Below, piece after piece: positions 17,328-27,896 of a stretch of DNA of 64,000 nt. The stretch is from Chitinibacter sp. SCUT-21 (GTDB lineage Bacteria; Pseudomonadota; Gammaproteobacteria; Burkholderiales; Chitinibacteraceae). The notes beneath the pieces were generated by a model. The model searched no databases. It saw only the letters and a program-made list of their open reading frames with translations, and was not told where the DNA came from. Location: positions 3,390,475 to 3,454,474 of the forward strand of contig CP102611.1 of the NCBI GenBank assembly GCA_041874755.1. The letters are read 5' to 3'. Position 1 is the stretch's first letter, and every line of letters begins with the position of its first letter. The position numbers were made by a program, and so were the translations under genes.

Positions 17328-19580
17328 ATGAAAGCTCGCCACACCTTATTTTCTTTGTTGCTCAGCCTTGGTGCGCTGAGCGTAAGTGTAGCACCGTCTG
17401 CGGCTCAAGACCTCACTTCTGGCAATTTAGCGGTTACAACTTCCGCAACTCAGTCTTCGCTTCAGCCTAGCTCGCGTCCGCGGGTTGGCTTGGTGTTAGG
17501 GGGGGGCGGAGCTCGCGGTTTTGCTCACATTGGTGTGCTTAAAATACTCGAGCAAAACCATATTCCAGTCGATTGTGTGATTGGTACGAGCATTGGTTCA
17601 TTGGTGGGGGGCGCGTATGCATCAGGGCGCACCACCGATGAAATGACAGAACGAATTCAAAATGCCAATTGGGATGATTTGCTGTCCTCCAGTTTGCCGC
17701 GTCAGCTCAATTCGTATCGCAAAAAAAGTGATGATGCCCTTGGCCTTATTGGGCTTGAGTTGGGTTTAGGTGATGATTTATCGGTAAAATTGCCAACGGC
17801 GGCAATTAGTACGCAAAAAATTGAATATTTTTTACGCGAGCTCACCTTTGCTGGAACTGTGCCGCATTTTGATGAAATGCCAATTCCCTATCGAGCGATT
17901 GCCACTGATCTGGTAACTGGCGATATGGTGGTATTTAGCAGTGGGGATGTGGTGACGGCTATGCGGGCCAGCATGGCTGTGCCAGGGGTTTTTCCGGCGG
18001 TGCAAACCGATAAGCATTTTTTAGTTGATGGCGGTTTAGTCCGGAATATGCCAATTGATGTGGCGCGCAATACCTGCGCCGATGTGGTGATTGCAGTTGA
18101 TGTCGGCTCGGAGCCACTCAAGCGGGGTGAGCTCAATAGTATTTTCTCTATGGCCGACCAATATACTCGCTTGATGATGCTGCAAAATGTCAAACCGCAG
18201 CTTGATTCATTGACCGGTGCAGATGTTCTGATCTCCCCCACCTTGCCCAATTTGTCTTCCAGCGATTTTAATAAATCAGCCGATATGATTAAGGAGGGCG
18301 AAATTGCCGCCTTAAATATGTTGTCCCAATTGCAGCGTTATGCGGTGAGCCCGGAGCAATTTGCCGCATGGTCGCAAGCAAGGGTGGAGCGTCATCTAGA
18401 GAGTCGCGCCATTTCACAGGTTCAAGTTAAAGATCCAAAGCACGTGAATCCAGTGGTGGTTGAAAAAGCCTTGGAAGTGAAAGTAGGTGAAAAACTTAAT
18501 TTGCCTGAATTTTATCAAAACCTAGGTGAGGTCTACGCACGAGGTGATTTTAGCCAGTTGGATTACGAATTAAGCCGTTCAGGGCAAACTGATACGCTCA
18601 ATATTCTGCCGATTGAAAAATCATGGGGGCCGAACTATCTGAATTTCGGCTTGGGCTTTGGTACCGATTTTGAAGGTTCGACGCCTTGGAGTATTTCCGC
18701 CATGTATCGCCGGACGTGGATAAATGACCTCGGTGGCGAATGGAAAACGGTCATGAAGCTGGGCTCTTCTCAGACGGTGCAGAGCGAGTTTTATCAACCG
18801 CTGCAAATCGATGGTTTGGCTTTTATTGCGCCATATATCACCTATAAAACTGGCCCTTTAGCACTTTGGTATCAAGGCATACAGTTGGGAAATTATAACT
18901 CCCATCATTCTGCGGTCGGGATAGATTTAGGCTCTACGTTGGGTCAGTATGGCGAGTTTAGGATTGGCCCAGTGGCCAATAAATACAAACTTAGCGAAAG
19001 TATTGGCTTGCCCTTAGGGCAAGATGCCTCAACGCAAGATATGGGTCTGCGCGCTAGCCTATTTTACGATCAGCTGGACAACTATTTTTTCCCAACGACA
19101 GGCGAATATTTGAATCTGAATGCCTATGCGTCGCTTAAAAATGGCGATGATATCAATCAGTTTGCGGACCTTGCTGCGGAGTTTCGCTCCGCGCGGCCAT
19201 TTAAATCGGGTGTGATGCTATTGACCTTAAAAGGCCAGGAGTTGCTTGGGGATAGCCCTGAGTTTCTAGATGTGAGCTGGCTGGGTGGATTTATGAATCT
19301 GTCTAGCTACCGTTATCAGGAAATTCTGACTAATCGCTTCTTATATGGATCTTTGCAGTACTATCAGCCAATGTCGGTGCTGGCCAATAGTTACTGGGGG
19401 CTGGGATTGGAGGGCGCCTATGTGATGGATCAATATAATGGGGGCGAAGATAATGCTTGGCATGGCTCTCTGATGGCTTATTTGGCGTATGACAGCTACA
19501 TTGGCCCGCTCTATCTTGGCTTTGCGTATGGGGATAATAAAAAATTAACCAGTTACTTAATGCTGGGTAAGCAATTTTGA
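17328..19580 (+). CDS. PlpD-like patatin autotransporter (type Vd) / outer-membrane phospholipase
   Basis: A 750-residue secreted protein. Signal peptide residues 1-26 (APSAAQ). Patatin domain about 50-330 with the oxyanion loop GGGGARG, nucleophile Ser88 in GTSIGSLVGG, and catalytic Asp234 in DGGLVRNMP, a Ser-Asp dyad. A POTRA-like segment follows at about 365-435. The rest is a predicted 16-strand beta-barrel ending in a C-terminal phenylalanine (MLGKQF), the BAM recognition end. The order patatin-POTRA-barrel and the length match PlpD (Pseudomonas aeruginosa), which exports a lipase/phospholipase A1 to the surface. Substrate not predictable. AGGAAG is upstream of the ATG. Confidence 0.88.
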   Translation: MKARHTLFSLLLSLGALSVSVAPSAAQDLTSGNLAVTTSATQSSLQPSSRPRVGLVLGGGGARGFAHIGVLKILEQNHIPVDCVIGTSIGSLVGGAYASGRTTDEMTERIQNANWDDLLSSSLPRQLNSYRKKSDDALGLIGLELGLGDDLSVKLPTAAISTQKIEYFLRELTFAGTVPHFDEMPIPYRAIATDLVTGDMVVFSSGDVVTAMRASMAVPGVFPAVQTDKHFLVDGGLVRNMPIDVARNTCADVVIAVDVGSEPLKRGELNSIFSMADQYTRLMMLQNVKPQLDSLTGADVLISPTLPNLSSSDFNKSADMIKEGEIAALNMLSQLQRYAVSPEQFAAWSQARVERHLESRAISQVQVKDPKHVNPVVVEKALEVKVGEKLNLPEFYQNLGEVYARGDFSQLDYELSRSGQTDTLNILPIEKSWGPNYLNFGLGFGTDFEGSTPWSISAMYRRTWINDLGGEWKTVMKLGSSQTVQSEFYQPLQIDGLAFIAPYITYKTGPLALWYQGIQLGNYNSHHSAVGIDLGSTLGQYGEFRIGPVANKYKLSESIGLPLGQDASTQDMGLRASLFYDQLDNYFFPTTGEYLNLNAYASLKNGDDINQFADLAAEFRSARPFKSGVMLLTLKGQELLGDSPEFLDVSWLGGFMNLSSYRYQEILTNRFLYGSLQYYQPMSVLANSYWGLGLEGAYVMDQYNGGEDNAWHGSLMAYLAYDSYIGPLYLGFAYGDNKKLTSYLMLGKQF

Positions 19581-19720
19581 TGATCCGATTGCGATTGTTT
19601 GGGCTTGCTTTTCATGGCAATGGCCACATTTAGCCCAGATACTCTTTGCATACCACTATGAAAATATTTGATCGATTGCTAGGGCGTCAAAGCGCCGCAC
19701 CAAGTACAGGAAATAACACC

Positions 19721-20815
19721 GTGAGTGAACAACAACTAGAAGTGATCCGCCAAGCCCTGTCTTTGCTGATTGATCCTGATACAGGTAAAGATTACGTTAG
19801 CAGCAAAAATATTAAAAACCTGCGCTTTGAAAATGGCGTTGTTAGCTTGGATTTAGTGTTGGGTTACCCCGCGCAAAGCCAATTTGCAGTGCGCGAACAG
19901 CAAGTAAAAACGGCGTTGCGAGCTCTGGATGGCGTTACAGACGCTAATGTGACGGTGAGCAGCCAAATCGTTGCGCATTCAGTGGCGCGTGGCATTCCAT
20001 TGCAAAAGGGAATTAAAAATATTATCGCCGTGGCATCAGGCAAAGGCGGGGTAGGTAAATCGACAACGTCGGCCAATTTGGCTTTAGCCTTGGCGGCGGA
20101 AGGCGCCAAAGTGGGCCTGCTGGATGCGGATATTTACGGCCCAAGCCAGCCGACGATGATGGGCGTTGCCGATCGTCATCCCGAGTCGATCGATAATAAA
20201 TACATCAAACCGATTGAAAATCATGGCGTGCTCAATATGTCGATCGGGTTTTTGATCGACCCTGAGCAACCCATGGTATGGCGCGGCCCAATGGTGACGC
20301 AGGCGTTAACACAATTACTGAATGACACCCTGTGGGGCGAGCTGGATTATTTGGTGATTGACCTGCCGCCGGGCACCGGTGATATTCAGCTGACCTTGTC
20401 GCAAAAAGTGCCCGTGACCGGCGCGGTGATTGTCACTACGCCGCAAGACATTGCGCTGCTGGATGCGCGCAAAGGCTTGAAGATGTTTGAAAAGGTCGGC
20501 GTGCCAATCTTGGGTATCGTTGAAAATATGAGCATGCACGTATGCAGCAATTGTGGTCATATCGAGCCGATTTTTGGCGAAGGTGGTGGCGCAAAAATGG
20601 GTGAGGAATATGGCACCGAACTGATTGGTAAATTGCCACTTGATTTATCGATTCGTTTGAATGTGGATGCCGGTACACCAACCGTTATCGCCGAACCAGA
20701 TGGTGAAATCGCCGCGATTTACAAGCAAATTGCCCGTAAAGTGGCGGTTAAGGTGGCTGCGAAGTCGCAGGACTTCTCGAGTAAATTCCCAAAGATTGTC
20801 ATTCAAAATACATAA
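19721..20815 (+). CDS. apbC: iron-sulfur cluster carrier ATPase Mrp/ApbC
   Basis: MRP/NBP35-type P-loop ATPase (364 residues) that carries and transfers Fe-S clusters. N-terminal MIP18/DUF59-like domain (about 1-90), then the deviant Walker A GKGGVGKSTTSANLALAL, switch DADIYGPSQP, DLPPGTGD, and the C-terminal CSNCGH with the CxxC cluster ligand. The start chosen is GTG at 19721 because CAGGAAA lies 8 bases upstream and the length fits homologues. An ATG at 19658 would add 21 residues (MKIFDRLLGRQ) without a ribosome site. Either start is possible. Confidence 0.92.
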   Translation: MSEQQLEVIRQALSLLIDPDTGKDYVSSKNIKNLRFENGVVSLDLVLGYPAQSQFAVREQQVKTALRALDGVTDANVTVSSQIVAHSVARGIPLQKGIKNIIAVASGKGGVGKSTTSANLALALAAEGAKVGLLDADIYGPSQPTMMGVADRHPESIDNKYIKPIENHGVLNMSIGFLIDPEQPMVWRGPMVTQALTQLLNDTLWGELDYLVIDLPPGTGDIQLTLSQKVPVTGAVIVTTPQDIALLDARKGLKMFEKVGVPILGIVENMSMHVCSNCGHIEPIFGEGGGAKMGEEYGTELIGKLPLDLSIRLNVDAGTPTVIAEPDGEIAAIYKQIARKVAVKVAAKSQDFSSKFPKIVIQNT

Positions 20816-20844
20816 TTTCTGCTTGTGTAAGACGTTTGAAGCGC

Positions 20845-20876
20845 ACGCTAAGGCCCAAGTCTGGTATCCTTAGCGT
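20845..20876. repeat. inverted repeat upstream of zipA
   Basis: Perfect 9-base arms ACGCTAAGG / CCTTAGCGT around a 14-base centre, 78 bases before the zipA start. No T run follows, so it looks more like an operator or leader hairpin than a terminator. Confidence 0.45.
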
Positions 20877-20953
20877 CAGCGTCTTGTTTAGGATGGCAGG
20901 ACCATAAAAACCGCTTAACCACGATTGAGCTTCCCGAATTTAGAGACATCACG

Positions 20954-22267
20954 ATGACCGACACGCAATTAGGCGCGCTAATCATCGCCGGCGCATTTGT
21001 TGGCGCGGTATTTGCCTATAACCAGTGGCAAGAATATCGCTATAAAAAACAAGCAAACAAAGCCTTTGCCCGTAATCAGGACGATGTGCTGATCAATACC
21101 CCAAAAAACTTGGTGCGCAAAGGCGATGCGCAGCGTCTTGAGCCTGTGTTTGGCGCGAGCAACGTGGCCGAAAAATCCGAGCCAATGCTCGATAATGAGC
21201 CAGAAAATTCGTCAGCTCCCGAATATGATGTTCCACAGTTTAGTGCGCCAGCTGTGCGTTATGATGAAGACATGCCGGATGATATTCCCGATCTTCCTCC
21301 GTCATACCGCTCAGCGTATGTTGTGCCAGCAAAGACTGAATCTGAATTGGCGCCTTATACCCCTGAAGTAAAGCCTTTGGATGATGTGCCCAAATTCTTG
21401 ATCGCTGAGGATAAAGGTGCCACCACAGCCGCAGCTGCGGTCCCGCCAGTCTTGGCGCAGGAAGAGGGCGAGGCGCTGGTAACTAGCTTAATCGATCCCT
21501 CGCTTGATTTTATCGCTGAAGTGCATGCTGGTTCGCCGATTGTGGCTAGCGATGTTCCGCCGTTTCCAGCCAACAAACGCGTGCAAATTATTGGCTTGAA
21601 TCAGCTGGATCAATGGGAAGTGGTGAATTCAACCAGCCGCAATCGCTATTTGGAATTGCGCGTGGGGATGCAATTGGCTGATCGCCAAGGCCCGATTACC
21701 CAAGAATCACTGAACGCGTTTTGCATGGGCGTACAGCAATTTGCTGACGAGCACGAAGGCACGGTTGTTACATTCCCGCAACGCTCCGCTAAGCTCACTG
21801 CAGCACGCGAGCTTGACGATTTTTGCGCCTCGGTTGATGTGTTGATTGGTCTGAATTTGCCAGCGGGCGCACGTCCTATCCCGATGGAAAAAGTACGCAT
21901 CCACGCCGAAAATGCCGGCATGGTGCGTGCTAACGATGGCACTTTCCAATATCGCAGCGATTCGGGGAAAACACTGTTTGTCTTGGCTAACCAAGACCAA
22001 ACCCCGCTGATGGCCACCTCGCAAGGTCTGACCTTGCTGTTTGATGTGCCGCGCGTTGCGGGTGGTATTGCGGTATTTGATTATTTAACTGAATTTGCGC
22101 AAAGCTTGTCGCAGGCGCTAGCACTTGAATTGGTTGACGATAATGGCAAGCCGCTGAATGCGCAAAGCTTGGTTAATATTCGCCGACAGCTCGCTGATTT
22201 GTATGCGCGAATGGATGATCGTGGCATTGCACCGGGCTCGGTGGCAGCTTTGCGTCTTTTTGCTTAA
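20954..22267 (+). CDS. zipA: cell division protein ZipA
   Basis: Membrane anchor of FtsZ (437 residues): N-terminal transmembrane segment (about residues 6-22), a cytoplasmic basic stretch (YRYKKQANKAF), a long acidic Pro/Glu-rich linker (about 60-215), and the C-terminal FtsZ-binding domain (about 220-437). The C-terminal domain has the alpha/beta fold ending LYARMDDRGIAPGSVAALRLFA. It precedes ligA, the arrangement seen in many beta- and gammaproteobacteria, and the two are probably co-transcribed. Confidence 0.9.
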   Translation: MTDTQLGALIIAGAFVGAVFAYNQWQEYRYKKQANKAFARNQDDVLINTPKNLVRKGDAQRLEPVFGASNVAEKSEPMLDNEPENSSAPEYDVPQFSAPAVRYDEDMPDDIPDLPPSYRSAYVVPAKTESELAPYTPEVKPLDDVPKFLIAEDKGATTAAAAVPPVLAQEEGEALVTSLIDPSLDFIAEVHAGSPIVASDVPPFPANKRVQIIGLNQLDQWEVVNSTSRNRYLELRVGMQLADRQGPITQESLNAFCMGVQQFADEHEGTVVTFPQRSAKLTAARELDDFCASVDVLIGLNLPAGARPIPMEKVRIHAENAGMVRANDGTFQYRSDSGKTLFVLANQDQTPLMATSQGLTLLFDVPRVAGGIAVFDYLTEFAQSLSQALALELVDDNGKPLNAQSLVNIRRQLADLYARMDDRGIAPGSVAALRLFA

Positions 22268-22275
22268 TGGATTAG

Positions 22276-24487
<2,212 letters not shown>

Positions 24488-24493
24488 CAAGCC

Positions 24494-24679
24494 ATGCGAA
24501 AGACTGAAGCCCTGCAACTATTTGGTACACAAGCCCGCCTCGCCGATGCGCTCGGGCTTGGTCGCTCTGCCGTTTCTCAATGGCCTGATCAGCTCAATTT
24601 AAAGCAAGCCGATCAAGTAATGGGCGCTGCGCTGCGTTTGGGGCTGCTCGACAACACCGTCTCATATCAAGGAAATACC
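24494..24679 (+). CDS. P22 Cro-like helix-turn-helix module, in frame with galU
   Basis: Sixty-two codons read [20 protein letters not shown] and on, then [10 protein letters not shown], the pattern of the small Cro/CI repressors of the P22 Cro type (FGSQAALARALGISRAAVSQW in known members). The helix-turn-helix lies at about residues 12-32. There is no stop codon between it and GalU, so a ribosome starting at 24494 (or 24485 or TTG 24479) makes an HTH-GalU fusion of 353-358 residues. GalU itself also has its own ribosome site and ATG at 24680. No free-standing HTH can be produced without readthrough into GalU. No good ribosome site precedes 24485 or 24494. It may alternatively be an old repressor gene that has lost its stop. 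Confidence 0.6.
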
Positions 24680-25555
24680 ATGCAAAAAATTCGTAAAGCC
24701 GTGTTCCCCGTGGCAGGGATGGGCACTCGTTTTCTGCCTGCAACGAAGGCAAGCCCGAAAGAAATGATGTCTGTGGTGGATAAGCCATTGATTCAATACG
24801 CGGTGGAAGAAGCATTGGCAGCGGGTATTACCGAGATGATTTTTATCACCGGTCGCCACAAACGCAGTATTGAAGACCACTTCGATAAAGCGGGTGAACT
24901 TGAAGCGGATTTGGAGGCAAAACAAAAAACCAAATTGCTCGAAGTGTTGCGCGGGATTATTCCTAAATCCGTAACGTGTATTTATATCCGCCAGCCAGAA
25001 GCTTTGGGTTTGGGTCATGCGGTATTGTGCGCCAAGCCAGTCGTGGGTGATGAGCCATTTGCGGTGATTTTGGCAGATGACTTGATTGATGGTCATGGCG
25101 TTTCGGAAATGAAACGCATGGTCGATGTATTTGGCGATACGCACTGCTCGGTGCTTGGGGTGGAAGAAGTGGCGCCAGCCGAAACGGGCAGCTACGGGAT
25201 TGTTGAAGTAAGCGAAAACGCCGGCCGCCTGCGCGTGGGTAATATTGTTGAAAAACCAAAACCAGAAGAAGCACCGTCGAATTTGGCCGTAGTGGGGCGC
25301 TATATTTTGACGCCACGCGTGTTCCATCATTTACAGCATGTTCAGCCTGGTAAAGGCGGCGAGATTCAATTGACCGACGGTATTTTCGCCTTGATGCAAG
25401 AGCAGCACATTTTGGCGCACAAGCTGCAAGGCACGCGTTACGACTGCGGTAGCAAAATCGGCTTTTTGAAAGCGACGGTTGAATTGGGGCTAAAACATCA
25501 TGAGGTAGGTGAGGAATTCACTGCCTATATGAAGGAATTTTGTCAGACATTTTAA
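24680..25555 (+). CDS. galU: UTP-glucose-1-phosphate uridylyltransferase
   Basis: Forms UDP-glucose from UTP and glucose-1-phosphate for envelope polysaccharides and galactose use. 291 residues from the ATG at 24680, matching the usual GalU length, with AAGGA six bases upstream. Nucleotide-binding N-terminus [24 protein letters not shown], then [15 protein letters not shown], the TGSYGIVEV segment and [10 protein letters not shown], all diagnostic. The same frame continues upstream without a stop into a Cro-like HTH (see separate entry). Ends at a strong terminator. Confidence 0.96.
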   Translation: MQKIRKAVFPVAGMGTRFLPATKASPKEMMSVVDKPLIQYAVEEALAAGITEMIFITGRHKRSIEDHFDKAGELEADLEAKQKTKLLEVLRGIIPKSVTCIYIRQPEALGLGHAVLCAKPVVGDEPFAVILADDLIDGHGVSEMKRMVDVFGDTHCSVLGVEEVAPAETGSYGIVEVSENAGRLRVGNIVEKPKPEEAPSNLAVVGRYILTPRVFHHLQHVQPGKGGEIQLTDGIFALMQEQHILAHKLQGTRYDCGSKIGFLKATVELGLKHHEVGEEFTAYMKEFCQTF

Positions 25556-25568
25556 TAGATGAGCTTAG

Positions 25569-25609
25569 AAAACCCCAAGATGGCTTAGCGATCTTGGGGT
25601 TTTCTTTTT
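25569..25609 (+). terminator. intrinsic terminator after galU
   Basis: Perfect 13-base stem AAAACCCCAAGAT / ATCTTGGGGTTTT with a 9-base loop, followed by C and T5. Confidence 0.92.
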
Positions 25610-25673
25610 GAATTGTTAAGTATTTACTGTGCAAGAGACTGTAGGCTTGATAAGATAAAGTTCTTATTTTTGA

Positions 25674-25709
25674 TGTCACTTTGCTTTCATTTTGTGACAA
25701 TAATAAGAT
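25674..25709 (+). promoter_or_regulatory. promoter and inverted-repeat operator candidate for the yqjD-like gene
   Basis: TTGCTT (25681-25686) and TAAGAT (25704-25709) are 17 bases apart and could be -35 and -10. An inverted repeat TGTCAC (25674-25679) / GTGACA (25694-25699) straddles the -35, as for a repressor or activator site. Confidence 0.4.
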
Positions 25710-25735
25710 CTCTAAAACGATGAAGGAGCAATCAG

Positions 25736-26038
25736 ATGTCTACGCAAATCGATTCAGTATTGATTGATGAAACTAAAGATGCTTTGAAAGAAACAGCACA
25801 ATTAATCGAAGCAGCAGCCAATGCACAAGGTGAAGAGGCAAAGGCACTCTATGCCAAGATTGCTGATAATCTGCGCAGTGCAAAACATCGTTTGACCGAG
25901 CTAGAAGGCAATGCGGTCGAAAAAGCCAAAGTTGCTGCTAAACACACCGATGAATATGTACATAATCACCCGTGGCAGGCCGTGGGTGTTGGTGCCGCGA
26001 TCGGCTTGTTGGTTGGCTTTTTGGTCGCACGCCGTTAA
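25736..26038 (+). CDS. yqjD: DUF883 family inner-membrane protein (YqjD/ElaB-like)
   Basis: A 100-residue tail-anchored protein: charged helical N-terminal domain (residues 1-75) with a coiled-coil pattern, then the conserved HPWQAVGVGAAIGLLVGFLVARR C-terminal transmembrane segment. In E. coli YqjD, ElaB and YgaM bind ribosomes and anchor them to the membrane in stationary phase. AAGGAG is before the ATG. First gene of a run with a YqjE-like and a YqjK-like gene, the same order as in E. coli; the gene symbol is by family and context. Confidence 0.85.
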   Translation: MSTQIDSVLIDETKDALKETAQLIEAAANAQGEEAKALYAKIADNLRSAKHRLTELEGNAVEKAKVAAKHTDEYVHNHPWQAVGVGAAIGLLVGFLVARR

Positions 26039-26043
26039 TTGGT

Positions 26044-26424
26044 ATGAGCTCGATTCGAGAAGCTTTGGGTGGCTTAATTGCCACCCGTGTGGCACTTTTT
26101 GGGCATGAGCTGCGTGATGAGCTGGATCGTGTGGCGTTTATGATCGGCTTGGCGGTGGCTCTTGCATGTGCGCTGATTTTAATGCTGAGTTTCTTCGGCT
26201 TGACCCTGCTATTTAGTTTCTGGGCTTACCGCATTTTAATCTGTGCAATCACTACGCTGGTGTTTCTAACGATAGCCTTGGTGGCATGGTGGAAAGTTCG
26301 GCAGCTTGTACAAGTGCTAAAGCATCCCTTTCCATTGACGTGTGAAGAGTTTGTGCAAGATCGGCAATTGCTTAAGGCCGTTTTAAAGCCAAATCAAACT
26401 GCGACTGAGGAACAAAATGCCTAA
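26044..26424 (+). CDS. yqjE: phage-holin-family membrane protein (YqjE-like)
   Basis: A 126-residue membrane protein with two hydrophobic segments (about residues 34-58 and 65-85), a YqjE/Holin-X type profile. The start is ATG 26044, just after yqjD; the longer frame from 25972 overlaps yqjD and is not coding. Overlaps the next gene by eight bases. Cell role unknown; the name phage holin is by fold only. Confidence 0.75.
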   Translation: MSSIREALGGLIATRVALFGHELRDELDRVAFMIGLAVALACALILMLSFFGLTLLFSFWAYRILICAITTLVFLTIALVAWWKVRQLVQVLKHPFPLTCEEFVQDRQLLKAVLKPNQTATEEQNA

Positions 26425-26683
26425 TCAAGCGCGCGAGCAAAAGAAACAGCATTTAGTGTATGCCTCGCAATTGCATCGTCTGCAGCTGGAAACCAAACTG
26501 CTTGAATCTCGACGGCCGATCAAACTGGCGAGCTCCTTCATGGGCGGGGCCGCGTCTTGGGGCGTTTTGACTACACTTGCCCTTAAAATGGGTAAGTCCT
26601 ACCCAGCAGTTGGTCGCTTAGTGCGAGGCTTGAAACTGTTTAGTGTTGTTTTTACCGTGGCAAGAATGATGCGTAACAAATAA
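26417..26683 (+). CDS. YqjK-like small protein
   Basis: An 88-residue basic protein with an N-terminal charged helix (REQKKQHLVYASQLHRLQLETK), then a hydrophobic region (GAASWGVLTTLALKMG). Weak resemblance and the third place in the yqjD-yqjE-yqjK order suggest a YqjK relative. It overlaps yqjE (ATGCCTAA). Function unknown. Confidence 0.6.
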   Translation: MPNQAREQKKQHLVYASQLHRLQLETKLLESRRPIKLASSFMGGAASWGVLTTLALKMGKSYPAVGRLVRGLKLFSVVFTVARMMRNK

Positions 26684-26736
26684 ACCGAACTCCTTGGGCT
26701 TGCGTATAATCGTTGGCATCCATGGAGTTCGTTTGC

Positions 26737-27615
26737 ATGTTTAAATACCTCGAAGATTTTGTTGGCAATACCCCGCTGGTTAAGCTCAAGCGCTTGCCAG
26801 GTAGCACCTCAAATACCATCCTACTCAAACTTGAAGGCAATAATCCGGCCGGCTCGGTCAAAGATCGTCCAGCCTTATCGATGATTACGCACGCCGAACG
26901 CCGTGGCACGATTAAGCCCGGCGACACACTGATTGAAGCCACCAGCGGCAATACCGGCATTGCACTGGCAATGGCGGCGGCGATGATGGGTTATCGCATG
27001 GTCTTGTTGCTGCCAAAAAATTCCAGCGTCGAGCGCATCCAAACGATGAAAGCCTACGGCGCTGAAGTGATTTTGACCGAAGGGATGGAAGACGCGCGCG
27101 ATCGTGCACAGGCGATGGCTGCCGCAGGCGAGGGCTTGATTCTCGATCAGTTTTCAAACCCCGATAATCCGCTGGCGCATTTTGAAACGACGGGCCCAGA
27201 AATTTGGCGCGATACGCAAGGGTCGATTACGCACTTTGTATCGAGTATGGGCACTACCGGCACGATTATGGGTACGCGCCGTTATTTAAAGCAGCAAAAT
27301 GAAGATATCCAAATCGTTGGCGTGCAGCCTTGCGATGGCGCGCAAATTCCGGGCATTCGCAAATGGGCGCCGGAATATTTGCCAAGTATTTGCGATTTTT
27401 CGCTGATTGATCAGGTGCTGGAAGTCACGCAAGCTGAAGCCGAAGAAATGACGCGTCGCCTCGCGCGCGAAGAGGGAATTTTTGCCGGTATTTCATCGGG
27501 TGGCGCCTTGGCCGCGGCATTGAAACTGTCTGAAACTGTAGAAAACGCCGTGATTGTCAGCATTGTGTGCGATCGCGGCGATCGCTATTTATCGACTGGC
27601 GTTTTCCCCGCATGA
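26737..27615 (+). CDS. cysM: cysteine synthase B
   Basis: PLP-dependent O-acetylserine sulfhydrylase B (292 residues) making cysteine from O-acetylserine and sulfide or thiosulfate. PLP lysine Lys42 in NNPAGSVKDRPA, the TSGNTG loop at about 72-77 and SSGGA near the end are of CysM type rather than CysK. The start at 26737 has GGAG nine bases upstream (the longer frame starts at a TTG 26713). Stop overlaps the next start (ATGA). Confidence 0.95.
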   Translation: MFKYLEDFVGNTPLVKLKRLPGSTSNTILLKLEGNNPAGSVKDRPALSMITHAERRGTIKPGDTLIEATSGNTGIALAMAAAMMGYRMVLLLPKNSSVERIQTMKAYGAEVILTEGMEDARDRAQAMAAAGEGLILDQFSNPDNPLAHFETTGPEIWRDTQGSITHFVSSMGTTGTIMGTRRYLKQQNEDIQIVGVQPCDGAQIPGIRKWAPEYLPSICDFSLIDQVLEVTQAEAEEMTRRLAREEGIFAGISSGGALAAALKLSETVENAVIVSIVCDRGDRYLSTGVFPA

Positions 27616-27896
27616 GCCCGCAAATTATCGAATACATTGGCCTTGCCGCAGGCACCTTAACGACAATTTCGTTTGTGCCGCAAGTATGGCAAGTGTGGAA
27701 AAGCAAATCGGCCAAAGATATTTCGCTCGGCATGTACAGCATTTTTGTCACGGGCGTTGCACTTTGGTTGGGGTATGGGCTGCTAGTTGGCTCTGCGCCT
27801 GTGTATCTGGCCAATACTGTTGCTTTGATTTTGGCGGGAGCGGTGTTGGTGATGAAAATTGTCTTTGATCGCAAAGAAAAGCAGGGCAAAGAATGA
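27612..27896 (+). CDS. SemiSWEET sugar transporter
   Basis: A 94-residue protein with three transmembrane helices and the PQ-loop pattern (SFVPQVWQVWKSKSAKDIS), the half-SWEET fold of bacteria, which works as a dimer for sugars. ATGA overlap with cysM and ATGA overlap with the following PHP gene show translational coupling in a cysM-SemiSWEET-RNase AM unit. Substrate unknown; sugar transport is from the family. Confidence 0.85.
   Translation: MSPQIIEYIGLAAGTLTTISFVPQVWQVWKSKSAKDISLGMYSIFVTGVALWLGYGLLVGSAPVYLANTVALILAGAVLVMKIVFDRKEKQGKE

Noticed and set aside
24662..25330. Long - strand open frame opposite galU
   Set aside because: It is antisense to a certain gene, with His/Phe-rich nonsense composition and no ribosome site.
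25972..26043. N-terminal extension of the YqjE-like gene
   Set aside because: Lies within yqjD in another frame and does not resemble the family; ATG at 26044 is used.
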